Notes under the pieces: model-generated
Seen by the model: only the letters and a program-made list of their open reading frames with translations
What the model was told of the DNA's origin: nothing
Databases searched by the model: none
In this document: piece by piece, positions 21,781 through 32,380 of the stretch
Layout: the number at the start of each line of letters is the position of its first letter
How positions within the stretch are numbered: position 1 is the first letter of the stretch
Program-made: the position numbers and the translations under genes
Origin: Acanthosoma haemorrhoidale
Lineage: Eukaryota > Arthropoda > Insecta > Hemiptera > Acanthosomatidae
DNA: 64,000 bases
Assembly: GCA_930367205.1 (NCBI GenBank)
Contig: OV884009.1
Location: forward strand, 122,272,639-122,336,638
Reading direction: 5' to 3'

Positions 21781-24155
21781 TTATAGCAGGTCACGAGGCC
21801 ACTGCCGTTTTAGTCTCCGAGGAGGATTATAGGGATGAGTGGCGCAGTGCAATGACTGTGCTACAGGATTAGGGTGGTTGGAAAGGCTACTGTGGAATTT
21901 CATAAACTTAGAAGGGATGAGTTCTAGAATGTAGGGTATATTAAGGTCGTTATGAAGGGTTTTGTTGCTGACATAATAAGGGGCATTTACTATTGTTCTC
22001 AGGACTTTTGATTGAAAGGATTGGATACGCTTGATGTTCGACTTTTTTGCTGTCCCCCATAGCTCTATTCCGTATGTCCAGATTGGCTTAAGTATAACTT
22101 TGTAGATTAATAGTTTATTTTCTATTGAGAGATGGGATGTCCTTTGAAGTAGTCTGTACAGTTGTCCAAAGCGCCTGTTTAGTTCTTGTCTTTTTAATCT
22201 CGTATGTGGGTTCCAGGTCAGTCGTTTGTCGAGATGGAAGCCTATGTATCGTACTGTCTCGAATACAGGGAGAGGAATAGAATTAAAATGAACTAGTGGA
22301 CAAGTCTTGCGACAAAGGGTGAATGAAGGTAATGTGGGAACATTTTGCTTCATTAACTTTGATCCGCCATTGATTACACCAATACTCGATCTCGTCAAGG
22401 TGTTTTTGAAGGTTATGGGATGCTATGTCGGGGTCTGGGTGGGATGACAAGACTGCAGTGTCATCTGCAAATGTGGCCAAGAAGGTATTGGGAGTAGAGG
22501 GGACATCAGCGGTGTATAGGTTATAGAGGATGGGAAAAAGGTTTTTGGATTCAACAATGGGAAGTAGACGTTTTAGTAGGAGTTTCTCAAATATTTTTGA
22601 GAGGATAGGGAGTAGGCTAATTGGACGATAAGATGAGGCGTCATTGGGTGGTTTACCGGGTTTGGCGAATAGGACAATAATGGAATGTTTCCAGAGGAGA
22701 GGAAAGTGCGTCGTTCGGATTATGCAATTATATATGTAGGTTAGGAAGATTATGGCTTTAGGAGGAGGTTGTTTGAGAATTTGAGGAGTAAGGAGATCAT
22801 ATCCAGGGGATTTTCGGTAAGGTAAGTTTTTCAGAAGGTATTTAACCTCAGAGGGATTAACGGCTTTTGGTGGAAGAGAGAGAGGAATAGGTGAATTGAG
22901 GAAATCTTCCACAGTTGTGCTGTGAGTATGGCTTTGATGAGAAAGGTGAGGTGTGAAAGTATGGGTAAGATGCAGAGCAAATTCCTCCGACCTATCCCCA
23001 TCCGAAGCCGCCCAGGACCCATCATCACGACGGAGTGGGTGTGAAACAGGTTGATACTTTAGGATTTTTTTGGTTACGTTCCACAAGGAGTTATCCCTGG
23101 TGGACAGAGAGGAGAGGTAGGGATTGAAAGAATCGGAACGGAAGGATGCCAATCGCCGCTTTACCAATCGGCAGTACTGATTGTACGTGTGACGATCAAT
23201 AGGATGCCGGGATCTTTGCCACACTGTTCTGGAGCGGCGTTTGGATTGGATTGGATCTTTGAGATGCTGAGGTAAACGATTATGATTCTGGATTTTTGTG
23301 TGACGATGCCTCCCAAGCCGACCTCTGGACCAGAGTAGTGAAAGAATGCACTGCATCGTCTAGGTCTTGGGATGTTTTCAGGGATAATTTGAGGTTTACG
23401 GACTCTGTAAGAAGCTGACGGAAGTGGTCCCAGTCAACTGGGCCCCTAATAAATGAAGGAGGAGGCAGTTTGTGAATTGGTCTTAGAGAAATGGTTAATA
23501 ATAAAGGACTATGATCAGAGGAAAGGTCATCAAGGCGCGTGAGTGAGTAGTTTAGTGTTCCTAAACTATTGTAAAAAAAGAAGTCAAGGAGATCAGGATT
23601 TCGGTTGGAATCTGATGGCCAATAGGTGGCTGTGTCAGGAGTGATAGTGGAGCAATGTTTCCGTGTGAGTGCAGACAGCAAAGCACGTCCTCGTGTATTT
23701 GTGGATCTTGACCCCCAGTGTTGGTGCTTCGCATTAAAGTCCCCACCCACAAGGAAACGATGTCCGATGGAGTCTAGAAAGGAGATGAATTGGGAGTCGG
23801 AAATGGATTTATTGGGAGGGCAGTACGTTGATGCAAGTGTAAGAGGAAAAGTGAAGGTGGTGATTGACACTGCAGTGGATTGAAGGAAATCATGTGATAC
23901 CAAAGGAACTATGTGGTGGGATATGGAGTTATGGACAATGACAGCGGTACCTGCATGAGCTGTTCCATCTGGGCGATCAGTACGATAAGTCTGGTACTGT
24001 CGAACGGTAAATGGTCGTTTGCTCGTGAGTCTTGTTTCAGTAATAAGAGCTACGTCGATCTTCTTGTCATGGAGTAGTGCTGTCAGTTCGTTAGTGTGGG
24101 TGCGAACACCATTCGCATTCCAAAGGAGAATGGATAAGGAGTCAGAAGGATCCAC
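21781..24155 (-). pseudogene. LINE copy B ORF2 (endonuclease-RT), frameshifted and internally deleted
   Basis: The endonuclease is open from 24155 to 23280 (291 codons): LLWNANGVRTHTNELTALLH, ITETRL, GGDFNAKHQHWGSR and SSDHSPLL are intact. A frameshift near 23300 moves into the frame 23356-22283, which holds the RT fingers (KSPGYDLL, YRPISLLPILSKIFEKLLLK) and motif C FADDTAVL. Compared with copies A and C, about 110 residues are missing between VESKNLFP and ILYNLYTADV. That loss removes motif A and the PQGSVLGP motif B, so the RT cannot work. The thumb and C-terminus are in 22398-21781 (ETVRYIGFHLDKRLTW, IWTYGIELWG). No ATG starts ORF2; its first codon after the ORF1 TAA is GTG. Confidence 0.88.
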
Positions 24156-25484
24156 TTATGGATTTTGTTTTACGGGGATAAGGTAGGAGACAAGATTTGT
24201 AAGAAGGAAAATGAGAGGGGTAATTAGGGTTCTGAATTCTGTAAGGAATGATGTTAATAGGCTAGTGAGATCTGAAGAACTTGGAGGTGAAGGAATATGC
24301 GAGATGTGTGGTTGAGGATGGGATTGGGTTTGCTGGTTGGCGGGATGAGCGGAATGCTGGGGAAGAGATACTTGCGGACGAGAAGTGGGCAGTGCCTGTG
24401 ACTGCTCTCTGTTCCGAACGGCATCAGCAAAAGAGACTGAAGGCCTCAAATTTCTGGTGGGGGCGCTTCTTGAGCTACCTGTTACTGGCTTCTCTTCTTC
24501 TGGCCGGCGACGTTGCTCGCTCCTGGACTTGAGGATTCTATAGGCCTCACAGCCCTTGTAGTTGGCCGGATGGTCTTGCTGGCAGAGCACGCATACAACA
24601 GGCGATTTTAGGAGCTTTTTGCACAATTCGCTTTTGTGCTGCCCACTACACTTTACACACCTAGGAGGGTGGTGGCAATACGATTTTGTGTGCCCATATG
24701 CCTGGCAATTATGGCATTGGACGATGTCTCTATTGGGGTAAGGTTTTTCGACCTGTATTCTTGTGTAATACAGGGTTGTTAAGTCATAAATTTTCTCCAC
24801 GCCAGGTGTCCGCTCGAGATCTACAAAAAATAACGGTAATGCCGTTTTGGTGGATTCGTTTTGTTGTCTGTCCTCACGTAAAACGTTGGTTATTTGCCGA
24901 ACTTTGAATCCCAGAGCTGATAGTTCGTCTTCAATTTCATCAGCTGGTGTGGTCGGGTGCAGATTTCTTATCACTACTCGAAGCGATCGTTCTTGTTTCA
25001 ACTGATATGTATGGAATTCTGCATTGGTTTCTTCCAAATACTTAATGATCGCTCGATAAGTATCCGGAGTGTCTGGGGAAATTTTTGTATCCCGAGAGCG
25101 ATTGAGGCACGTATATTTTCCGGTACCTACAACTTTGCTCATTTGTGAGCATAATAGTTTGAAATTGCTAATATTCCTTACGAATATAGCAGGCGGCTTG
25201 GGCTGTGTTGGTGTTTGAATAACTTCCATGTCGTCAGGTTGGCTATTTCTCAGTACCTCGAAGCTATTCGGTGTGAAGAATGGAGATTCTGCTACAGTTT
25301 CTTCTTTTGAAGTGCTGGCAAGTGGTGGTAGATCTTCCATAGAGCTGGCAGCAGATGAGTTTATAGGGATGTTCCTATTTGAGCGTCTGGGTTTTCGCTT
25401 TACTGGCGACGTTGGCGGAGTTGGACCTAAGGACCTAGATCTTTTCTTTTTATTTTGTGATATTAGCTGCTGACAAAATCTCAT
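24156..25484 (-). CDS. LINE copy B ORF1: Gag-like zinc-knuckle RNA-binding protein, 442 aa
   Basis: This intact frame has a basic N-terminus (residues 11-37, including KKKRSRS and KRKPRRSNR, a likely nuclear signal). An acidic/proline stretch follows, then a PAIFVRNISNFK block near residue 98. A PRE_C2HC-like domain with RSLRVVIRNLHP lies near 167-178. Three zinc knuckles come next: C257-C260-H265-C270, C276-C279-H283-C288 and C298-C301-H305-C312. A Ser/Pro-rich linker and a hydrophobic C-terminal segment (about 405-437, rich in Leu, Thr and Phe) end the protein. The family coats LINE RNA in an RNP. The frame closes with TAA and the very next codon (GTG) continues in the same frame as ORF2. 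It is antisense to Dot1, so Dot1 transcription would not express it. Confidence 0.9.
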   Translation of the reverse strand: MRFCQQLISQNKKKRSRSLGPTPPTSPVKRKPRRSNRNIPINSSAASSMEDLPPLASTSKEETVAESPFFTPNSFEVLRNSQPDDMEVIQTPTQPKPPAIFVRNISNFKLLCSQMSKVVGTGKYTCLNRSRDTKISPDTPDTYRAIIKYLEETNAEFHTYQLKQERSLRVVIRNLHPTTPADEIEDELSALGFKVRQITNVLREDRQQNESTKTALPLFFVDLERTPGVEKIYDLTTLYYTRIQVEKPYPNRDIVQCHNCQAYGHTKSYCHHPPRCVKCSGQHKSELCKKLLKSPVVCVLCQQDHPANYKGCEAYRILKSRSEQRRRPEEEKPVTGSSRSAPTRNLRPSVSFADAVRNREQSQALPTSRPQVSLPQHSAHPANQQTQSHPQPHISHIPSPPSSSDLTSLLTSFLTEFRTLITPLIFLLTNLVSYLIPVKQNP

Positions 25485-25788
25485 TTTGTCATTAGCTAAG
25501 ATTTTTGTTAGTTAAAAAAAAATAAATAAAATAAAATAAATAAAATACGTAGCGCCGGTGGGATTCCAGTGGCGAGTCACCGGTCTTGGCTCTGAGCCAC
25601 CTATCAGGTCTGGCTAAGAACGGCTATGTATCGTGAACGACGGCTAATGCCTCAGTCAAGATGGCCGACTACTCAGTCCGATGTCTCTATTATTTACACT
25701 TCACACCAATGTACTAGCGATCGACTCACTTATTGAGGGCTCCCTCGTGGCCAGCTCACTTAAGTTGCCAGTTGAAACAATCCCAAAG

Positions 25789-26102
25789 CCGAAAAAGGTC
25801 TATAAACGGTAGTTATCGGTATTGATTTGGAGAGCGATAGTTGTACGTGGTTGTTAATAGTAGCGCATGCGCAGAAACTCAATTATAATAAATAAAGTAA
25901 CGCTTGTCAGTGGAATGACAGGCCTCACTAGTTCCCAGCCCTGCCACTAGCAGCGCTAACTGAGTCGTAGGGGGGGGCTGACGGGGCACATATAAGCCTC
26001 ATATGCTCCCATCGGTCTAGAGCTGGCTATATAAACCTGGCCTATATAGGTAAGTCGATAACCCTCAAGCGAGTTAGAGCTGTCAACCACTTATTAATAC
26101 GG
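25789..26102. other. Promoter-like G+C-rich block between LINEs
   Basis: This short G+C-rich stretch has AATAAATAAA (about 25889), a G run (about 25970-25977) and two TATA-like words (CTATATAAACC at about 26028). It could be the 5' region of the relic that follows or a fragment of an LTR; no partner was found. Confidence 0.3.
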
Positions 26103-26760
26103 TTGGTTGTCTACAAGGAGCAGATGGGATACCCCGATCGAAGACCCCCCAAGCAGACCGGAGGATTTTGTACCTGTCTCCAGACCAGAGAGCCAACCTC
26201 GAACAAGGTGCCATCTAAAAAGGTTACTCTACTGAAATCGAGAGGGCCGCCGGCTAAGGTTGGGTTCTCGTTGCTGTACGACATGGCACCCACTTGGAAG
26301 GAAGTGGCTCCGACACTGACAATCGATACCGAGCTCCATCACTTAACGGTTAAGCTAAATTTAGGGAAACCCGATCGACCGCCACGCTGGAGACATCAGT
26401 AGGACAGGCGACTACCACCCACCTCCTCTGCTGGAAACGGAACAGAACCACATGTTTGTATCTCCGAAGAAGCTCAAGGCGATAGTACCACTCGCTAACC
26501 TATGCCGATAATTTCCTAATGCGTGGAAGCAAGCTATTTGGTTCCCACTACTCAAGCCAATCAGAAGCGGAGATGAGACCTGACTACCATCTTGTTACCA
26601 TACATGTGGAAGATTTTGGAGACAATTCTTTTGAATTATCTCAAAGACTACTGTACCTACATCGACACCATTCCGCCTCAGCAGACTAGATTTCAAGTCA
26701 GCCTTAGCACAGACCATCCCCTTGTAAAACTAGTCAGAAGCTAACCTGAACCGTCAGAAT
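26103..26760 (+). pseudogene. Old Jockey-type LINE RT relic
   Basis: A 99-codon frame (26103-26402) ends with HHLTVKLNLG, resembling the end of an endonuclease domain. Then, with stops and frame changes, come FPNAWKQAIWFPLLKPIRSG (about 26515-26573), LLPYMWKILETILLNYLKDY (about 26593-26655) and QTRFQVSLSTDHPLVKLV (about 26682-26733). These match the RT fingers pattern (W..A....L.KP, RPI.LL....K..E..L...L, Q.GFR...ST...L..L). It is unrelated in detail to the three younger LINE copies. The 3' half is not visible. Confidence 0.5.
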
Positions 26761-27462
26761 CTTCCTGTGTACACTTCTTTCATTTGACGTTAGACTAGCT
26801 CTTAATGGAAGGGATTCATTCTACATAGACGGTGGGATAGGCGATAATCCCAGTATGCTTTTCCTCGGGTCAACTTCCCATTCAACTTCAATTTTTTGCC
26901 GTCCCTTTGATACCAAGTGTGAATTTGTGGTCCAATGAATTCCGAGACCTGTCAGTACCTCAACCAATACCTCTTTTCCTGATCATCGTGCACTGTCGGG
27001 GCGCACCTTGTTCGATATATAGCTAGTAAGGGTATAGACAGAAACTTTATCTTTTTCTCCACCACCAGGTTTATGTCATTGAGATCACCCATGGTGTCAG
27101 CCCGACAATTACAATTGCATTCATATAAATTTCTACAGGTACTTGATTAGGCTAGTTTCAGATTTTTGGCTTTAAATATTAGTCAAAGCAAGTGACCTAA
27201 ATATCCACTGATATGCATTTGTACTATTTAAGGTATAAAAGCTTATACTAGAATGCCGTCCAAAACCGATAGTAGAACAGCAAGGAATCTTTAGCCCTAG
27301 AACTAATTATAATGATTATTCTCACTCCGAAATACAGTGGATGAGTTTTAGGTTCATGGTCAAAATTTGAATATAGGTAGGTAATATTATTACTTCCAAT
27401 AAATCTTGAAAGAGCTAAAGTAACGACCTGGTACATATCAAATTATGATAAAATTACAATCT
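26761..27462. other. Dot1 intron, no gene seen
   Basis: Non-coding sequence separates the LINE relic from LINE copy C. Nothing is recognisable. Confidence 0.5.
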
Positions 27463-27974
27463 GCCTTATTGGGCAGTAAGTAATTGTGTTAAATGATCTC
27501 ATTCATACCATATTTACAATTTTTCATTCACTCGCTCATTCATACAGTATTTACAAGCAGCCGTGAGACCTCCCAAATCCACGTAGTTGTCACCTCCCTC
27601 GCATGCGAGAGAGGAAGCGCGAGAGCCACATACGCTCAGGACATGATTGGAGAAACTGGCCATTGCCAGGACTCCCGCTGGTACGCATTTATAGCAGGTC
27701 ACGGGGCAGCTGACGTTTTAGTCTCCGAGGAGGATTATTGGGATGAGTGGTGCAGTGCAATGACTGCGCTAGGGGATTAGGGTGGAATTAAAAGAAACTA
27801 GCGGGAAATACTTGCGGCAGAAGGTGAAGGTAATGTGGGAACATTTTCCTTCATTAACTTCCGCCATTGGTTGTACCAATGCTCGATCTCATCAAGGTGC
27901 TTTTGAAGGTTATGGGATAATATATCGGGGTCTGAGTGGGATGATAAGACTGCAGTGTAATCTGCAAAAGTGGT

Positions 27975-29780
27975 CAAGAAGGTATTGGGGTTAGAGGGGG
28001 CATCGGTAGTGTACAGGTTATAAGGATGGGACTCAGGACACTGCCTTGTAGAACTTCTGCGTGCCAGACCCTGTCAAAAGTTTGAGCTATGCCCAGAAAG
28101 GCAGCAGTGCAATACTGTTTGGTTCCAAGGGTTGAGGATATGTGATCAACAACGCGAAGACCTTGTTGAGCAGTGGAATGTCGTAGACGGAAACCAAACT
28201 GGTATGTATGAAAAAGGTTTTTGGATTTAACAATTGAAAGTACACGTTTTAATAGGACTTTTTCAAATATTTTTGAGAGGATAGGGAGCAGGCCGGTACG
28301 ATGAGGCGTCATTGGGTGGTTTTCAGGGTTTGGCGAATAGGACAATAATGGAATATTTCCAGAGGAAAGGAAAGTGCGTAGTTCGGATAATGCAATTATA
28401 AATATAGGTTAGGAAGATAATGGCTTTAGGTGGGAGTTATTTAAAAATTTTAGTAAGGAGATCATATTCAGGGCATTTTCGGTAAGGAAAGTTTTTCAGA
28501 AGGTATTTGACCTCAGAGGGGTTTTTGGTGGAAGAGAGAGTGTCAGTTGTGCCATGAGTATGGTTTTGATGAGAAAGGTGAGGTGTCAAAGTATGGGAAA
28601 AATGCAGAGCAAATTCCTCCTACCTATCCCCATCCAAAGCCGTCCAGGAGCCATCATCACGATGAAGTGGGTGTGAAACAGCAAGATATAGGATTTTTTT
28701 AGGGACATTCCACAGAGAGTTATCCCTTGTAGGCAGAGAGGAGGGGTAAGAATTAAAAGAATTGGAACGAAAGAATGCCAATTGCCGTTTTACCAATCTG
28801 CACTACTGATTGTACGAGCGACGATCAGCGGGATGTTGGGATCTATGCCACACTGATCTGGAGTGGCTTTTGGATTGGAATAGGTCTTTGATATGCTGAG
28901 GTAAATGGTTTTAATTGTGAATTTTTGGATGACGGTGGGGCGACGATGCCTCCCAATCCGACCCCTAGACCACAGTAGTAAAATAATGCACTGCATCATC
29001 TAGGTCTTGGGATGTTTTCAGGGACACTTTGAGGTCTATGGAATCTGTAAGAATCTGGGGGAAGTGGTCCCAATCAACTGGGTGACTAAAAATGAAGGGG
29101 GAGTTTGTGAATTGGTCTTAGGGAAATGGTTAATAATAAAGGACTATGATCGGAGGAGAGGTCATCGAGGCGTGTGAGTGAATAGTTTAGTGTTCCTAAA
29201 CTATTGTAAAAGAAAAAGTTATGTAGATCTGGATTTTAGTTGGGATCTGATGGCCAATAGGTGGCTGTGTCAGGAGTGATAGTGGAGCAATGTTTCTGTG
29301 CGAGTGCAGACAGTAAAGCACGTCCTCGTGTATTCGTGGATCGACCCCCCCAGTGTTGGTGCTTCGCATTAAAGTCCCCACCCACAAGGAAACGATCCTC
29401 GATGGAGTCTAGAAAGGAGGTGAATTGGGAATCGGAAACTGATTTATTGGGAGGGCAGTACACTGATGCTAGAGTAAGGGGGAAAGTGATGGTGCTGATT
29501 GAAACTGCAGTGGACTGAAGGAAATCATGTGCTACCAAAGGAACTATGTGGTGGGATATGGAGTTATGGACAATGACATCGGTACCTGCATGAGCTCTTC
29601 CATCGGGGTGATTAGTTCAATAAGTCTGGTGCTGTCGAACATTAAATGGTCTTTTACTCATAAGTCTTGTTTCCGTAATGAGAGCTACGTCTTGTCATGG
29701 AGTAGTGCTGTCAGCTCGTTAGTGTGGGTGCGAAAACCATTCGCATTCCAAAGGAGAATGGATAAGGAGTCGGAAGGATC
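27975..29780 (-). pseudogene. LINE copy C ORF2 remnant
   Basis: Endonuclease blocks are readable at 29538-29236 (AHDFLQSTAVSIST, GGDFNAKHQHWGG, YWPSDPN). RT blocks appear at 28345-27974 (LPILSKIFEKVLLKRVLSIV, YQFGFRLRHSTAQQGLRVV, KQYCTAAFLGIAQTFDRVWH). The sequence then jumps from RVWHAE to LQGSVLSPIL, losing about 45 residues between motifs A and B. Motif C and the thumb are truncated by frameshifts. The three LINE copies thus carry three different deletions in the RT. Confidence 0.8.
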
Positions 29781-30556
29781 CACTTATGGATTTTGTTTAG
29801 TGAGGATAAGGAAGGTAGGAGACAAGATTTGTAAGAAGGGGAATGAGAGGAGTAATTAGGGTTCTGAACTCTGTAAGGAATGATGTTAATAGGCTAGTGA
29901 GATCTGAAGAGCTTGAGGGTGGAGGAATATGCAAGATTTGTGGTTGAGGATGGGATTGGGTTTGCTGGTTGCCGCGATGAACGGAATGCTGGGGAAGAGG
30001 AGCTTGCGGACGACGAGTGGGCAGTGCCTGTGACTGCTCCCTGTTCTGAACTACATCAGCAAAAGAAACTGAAGGCCTCATATTTCTGGCTGGGCCGCTT
30101 CTTGTTGCTTGTTTTTCCTTTTCTGGCCGACGATGTTGTTCACTCCTGGACTTCAGAGTTCTATAAGCTTCGCAGCCCTTGTAGTTGGCCGGGTGGCGCG
30201 ATTGCAGAGAACGCATACTGCAGGCGATTTCAGGGGCTTTTTGCACAATTCACTTTTGTGCTGCCCAATGCACTTTACACAACTGGGAGGGTGGTGGCAG
30301 TACGATTATTACTATATGCCTGGCAGTTATGGCACTGGACAATGTCGCGTTTGCGTTACGGTTTTTCCACCTGTATTCTAGTGTAATACAGGTGTGTTAA
30401 GTCGTATATTTTCTCTACGCCAGGTGTTCGCTCGAGATCTACAAAGAACAAAGGTAACGCCGTTTTGACTATTTTGATTCCTCTTGTTGCCTTTCCTCGC
30501 ATAAAACGTTCGTTATTTGCGAACTTTGAATCCGGGAGCTGAGAGTTCGTCTTCAA
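29780..30556 (-). pseudogene. LINE copy C ORF1 remnant
   Basis: The frame enters in the middle of ORF1 (PLFFVDLERTPGVEKIYDLT at about 30465-30406). After frame changes it reaches the zinc-knuckle region (about 30345-30160). The linker and C-terminus are open from 30246 to about 29800 (SSSDLTSLLTSFLTEFRTLI). The junction with ORF2 again reads CCA TAA GTG in one frame, as in copies A and B. Part of the third knuckle is deleted (30240-30205). Confidence 0.8.
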
Positions 30557-30560
30557 TATG

Positions 30561-31970
30561 CAATACTAGACAAACTAGTGAACGATGTTTACATTGTATG
30601 TTATATTCTGTTGTACTTATGTTCTTACGAATTCCTGTTTTATCTACTTCTTTAAATTGAAATGTTGCATATTCATATCATTTCATAAGCTATTTACGTT
30701 GCACTTAATTCCGTCTCTTTTTGTAAACCAGGTAGTCTAGGCTAGTATAGTTGGAAGTATTGTGGGAAAGGGGCGGTGTTGGGAGCCTTAAGTCGTCTGA
30801 ACCACAAAAGTTTGACAATATTTTGAATCTTACCTATGGGGGAGATAATTGGTATATACGGAATATATACTAATCTATGGAATAGAAGGAACAGGCTGGA
30901 TGGACGATATTTCGTCTCATGGAAGTGGATATAGGAATTTAACTGAAGGATATAGAATAAACATGGTGTATTTTTCCTCACTTCACATACATACATGTAT
31001 TATTGCGTATTTATAAGACATTTCAGTCATAGCCCTCACCCTCTCTCGTTAATTTTATAATTAATATCGTTAATTTCAGTCTATGTTCATATAATATTAA
31101 TTTTATATTATGTTTGATTATTTTCTTATTATTTAGAATATTTGCAACTTCCTTTATAATTGTGTCATATCATGTTAATAATTTAATTAGCCGTGTTGGG
31201 TGGTCACACTATCTAAATATAGCCTGCCCAATCCTTCCCCAAAGTGATCTTCTTCTGCCTTAAGACATTGTTACGCGAAGTACATGACGGGTCCTAGCTC
31301 AGTACATAATGACTTGATAACTACCATCATATATAAATGTGTCTCGGTTTTTGGCTTGGAGCAGATTATATATTCACGTATGTCGATGTATTAAACTCTC
31401 AATGCGTTACCCCATTTACCTTAGCTGTTCTGTTCCGTGTAATTGTGTATTATTTCATGAACTATTTGAAACTTTAACCTTAACCTTAACTTTAACTTTT
31501 AAAGGTTCATTATTTGAAACTTTAAGTTTACTTCTTCTAAGCTTGTTTCAAATGGGTTTTTATTTCCAACCATCCTAGAATCCCTTCTTCCCATTGCCTT
31601 TTGTTTCTTACGTTGGAGTACACCCTGTACCTGCGGGTATATTTTAAGGTATGTATTTGTATGTTTAACAAATTAAACATTGATTGTACGCCCAGTATAA
31701 TATACTTATTATATTATATATACTATATAAAATTTTCATTTGTCATTATTATTCTCATTTTTTTATTTCATATATGATATGTGGGTTAAATACTCCACAT
31801 GTATATATATTTCTTGAATATGTTACCCATTAACTGCGAAGTGGAGGTTCTTAATTAGTAGAAGAAGAGGCAAGTTTAGATCACAGGGCCCATAATTATT
31901 AGGAAAACGGAGAAAGACTACTATGAATGAACTCATAGCTGGTAGGAGATGACACAAAGAAGTATATTAG
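30561..31970. other. Dot1 intron; possible solo LTR at about 31195-31620
   Basis: The first 600 bases show nothing recognisable. From about 31195 (TGTTGGGTGGTCACAC) the sequence has a CATATATAAATG TATA box (about 31328) and could be a solo LTR ending near 31620, but no partner or target duplication is visible. Confidence 0.3.
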
Positions 31971-31973
31971 AGC

Positions 31974-32380
31974 CAATATTTAGTGGGACTATAACAAGGT
32001 TGATATTTAGTGAAAGGTTAGACATATAACGAACAATAAAAGGGTCGATATTTAATGGAAGGTTAGACCGGTAACTAAAACAGGGTGATATTAAGTGGAA
32101 GGTTAGACAGATGACCGTAACAAGGTTGATATTTAGTGGAAGGTTAGACATAATAACGAATCATAAAAGGGTCGATATTTAATGGAAGGTTAGACCGGTA
32201 ACTAAAACAGGGGTGATATTAAGTGGAAGGTTAGACAGATTACTCATATAACAGATAGCAGATACGCAGGGTGTATATTTCGTGAAATGATAGATACATT
32301 CCTATGGAGGGACCTAGATTTAGTGGATTAATCGATAAAAAAAACTATAACAGGTTCGATATTTGTGAAAAAATAGACAG
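31974..32380. repeat. 42-bp satellite with a three-monomer higher-order repeat
   Basis: Monomers begin with GATATTTA or GATATTAA at 32002, 32047, 32087, 32128, 32174 and 32215. Each is followed by a form of GTGGAAGGTTAGACA and a TAACNATAACA-like spacer. Monomers 1-3 match monomers 4-6 better than each other, giving a higher-order period of 126-128 bp present twice. More degenerate monomers flank the core at about 31974 and at 32272, 32315 and 32358. There is no coding function. Confidence 0.88.

Larger units (their letters stand above)
21476..25788 (-). mobile_element. Jockey-clade LINE, copy B (best preserved, antisense to Dot1)
   Basis: On the minus strand: 5' untranslated region (25788-25485), an intact ORF1 (25484-24156), ORF2 in three pieces (24155-21781), and a roughly 300-base 3' untranslated region ending at a hairpin and AATAAAGAGTATA near 21476. 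There is no poly(A) tail; the 3' end is the AGTATA motif. Homology with copy A extends to about 25788, marking the 5' end. I could not find a convincing target duplication. ORF2 has one frameshift near 23340-23280 and a large deletion in the RT, so it is not autonomous. Confidence 0.9.
27463..30560 (-). mobile_element. Jockey-clade LINE, copy C (5'-truncated, antisense to Dot1)
   Basis: Same family as copies A and B. The 3' end (about 27463) carries the hairpin TGCCCAATAAGGCA and GGCAGATTGTAA. The 5' end stops inside ORF1 at about 30560, a typical LINE 5' truncation. ORF1 remnants lie at 30556-29780 and ORF2 remnants at 29780-27975, with many frameshifts. Copy C is more decayed than copy B, implying an older insertion. 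No target duplication was detected. Confidence 0.88.

Noticed and set aside
31469..31500. AACCTTAACCTTAACTTTAAC run as interstitial telomere repeat
   Set aside because: The insect telomere unit is TTAGG (CCTAA); this hexamer differs and is only three units long.
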